In this document: in pieces, positions 5,694 through 5,746 of the stretch
How the letters are laid out: the number at the start of each line of letters is the position of its first letter
Numbering within the stretch: the first letter of the stretch is position 1
NCBI GenBank assembly: GCA_039189975.1
Contig: JBCCYI010000246.1
Coordinates: forward strand, 1-5,746
From: HLUCCA09 sp039189975
Lineage (GTDB): Bacteria; Pseudomonadota; Alphaproteobacteria; Rhodobacterales; Rhodobacteraceae
Length of the DNA stretch: 5,746 nucleotides
Reading direction: 5' to 3'
Notes under the pieces: model-generated
The model's input: only the letters and a program-made list of their open reading frames with translations
Databases searched by the model: none
What the model was told of the DNA's origin: nothing
Made by a program: the position numbers and the translations under genes

Positions 5694-5746
5694 ATGACAA
5701 CCCCGGATTACCTGCACCGACCGAACAAACCGCGCCTCGCTTATCA
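5694..5746 (+). CDS. Possible start of an unrelated protein joined to clpA (partial)
   Basis: In a different frame from clpA, an ATG at 5694 opens MTTPDYLHRPNKPRLAY and runs off the right edge. The reading is protein-like and resembles, from memory only, the N-terminus of alpha/beta-hydrolase-fold proteins of Rhodobacterales (a leader ending in RLAY before the first strand). No ribosome binding site precedes it, as expected if the sequence just upstream is clpA coding DNA brought in by a junction. Seventeen codons are too few to identify a family. Confidence 0.3.
   Translation, partial: MTTPDYLHRPNKPRLAY

Noticed and set aside
4622..5695. 357-residue open frame antisense to clpA
   Set aside because: Long antisense frames are expected opposite GC-rich genes, and clpA motifs are clear on the plus strand throughout.

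Overview
The window looks like chromosomal DNA from an alphaproteobacterium, most likely of the Rhodobacterales (Roseobacter-type). This rests on the high GC content, on an ATP synthase operon that begins with atpH followed by atpA, and on the wording of the AtpH, methyltransferase, GloB and ClpA proteins. I place it from family memory, not from a search. There are no tRNA or rRNA genes, no CRISPR array, and no transposase or integrase signal.

Layout. (1) 1-682, minus strand: the start of atpA (partial) behind a complete atpH, joined by a one-base TAATG overlap. (2) 683-1170: a 488-base divergent intergenic region with the atp leader, an AT-rich dyad that contains a TATAAT box facing atpH, and short repeats. 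(3) 1171-1674, plus strand: a small CAP/SCP-domain lipoprotein. (4) 1675-1910: a gap between convergent genes, holding a cysteine-rich small ORF that looks split over two reading frames. (5) 1911-2675, minus strand: a class I SAM-dependent methyltransferase-like protein of unknown substrate. (6) 2676-2759: an 84-base divergent promoter space. (7) 2760-3527, plus strand: gloB, glyoxalase II, with all metal ligands present. (8) 3528-3841: a 314-base intergenic region with a weak terminator and a strong long-loop hairpin in the clpA leader. (9) 3842 onward, plus strand: clpA, coding for N-domain, D1 and most of D2.

The genes are mostly housekeeping: ATP synthesis (atpH, atpA), methylglyoxal detoxification (gloB) and protein quality control (clpA). 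The methyltransferase is divergent from gloB and may share its regulatory region. I see no dedicated multi-gene novel system.

The most unusual point is at the right end. The ClpA frame stays open to the last base, but its family similarity stops abruptly after residue 616. In a different frame the last 53 bases read like the start of an unrelated protein (MTTPDYLHRPNKPRLAY). This is either an assembly chimera or a real truncation or rearrangement of clpA, and it should be settled before the clpA end is used. The split cysteine-rich ORF at 1742-1904 is the second item to check.
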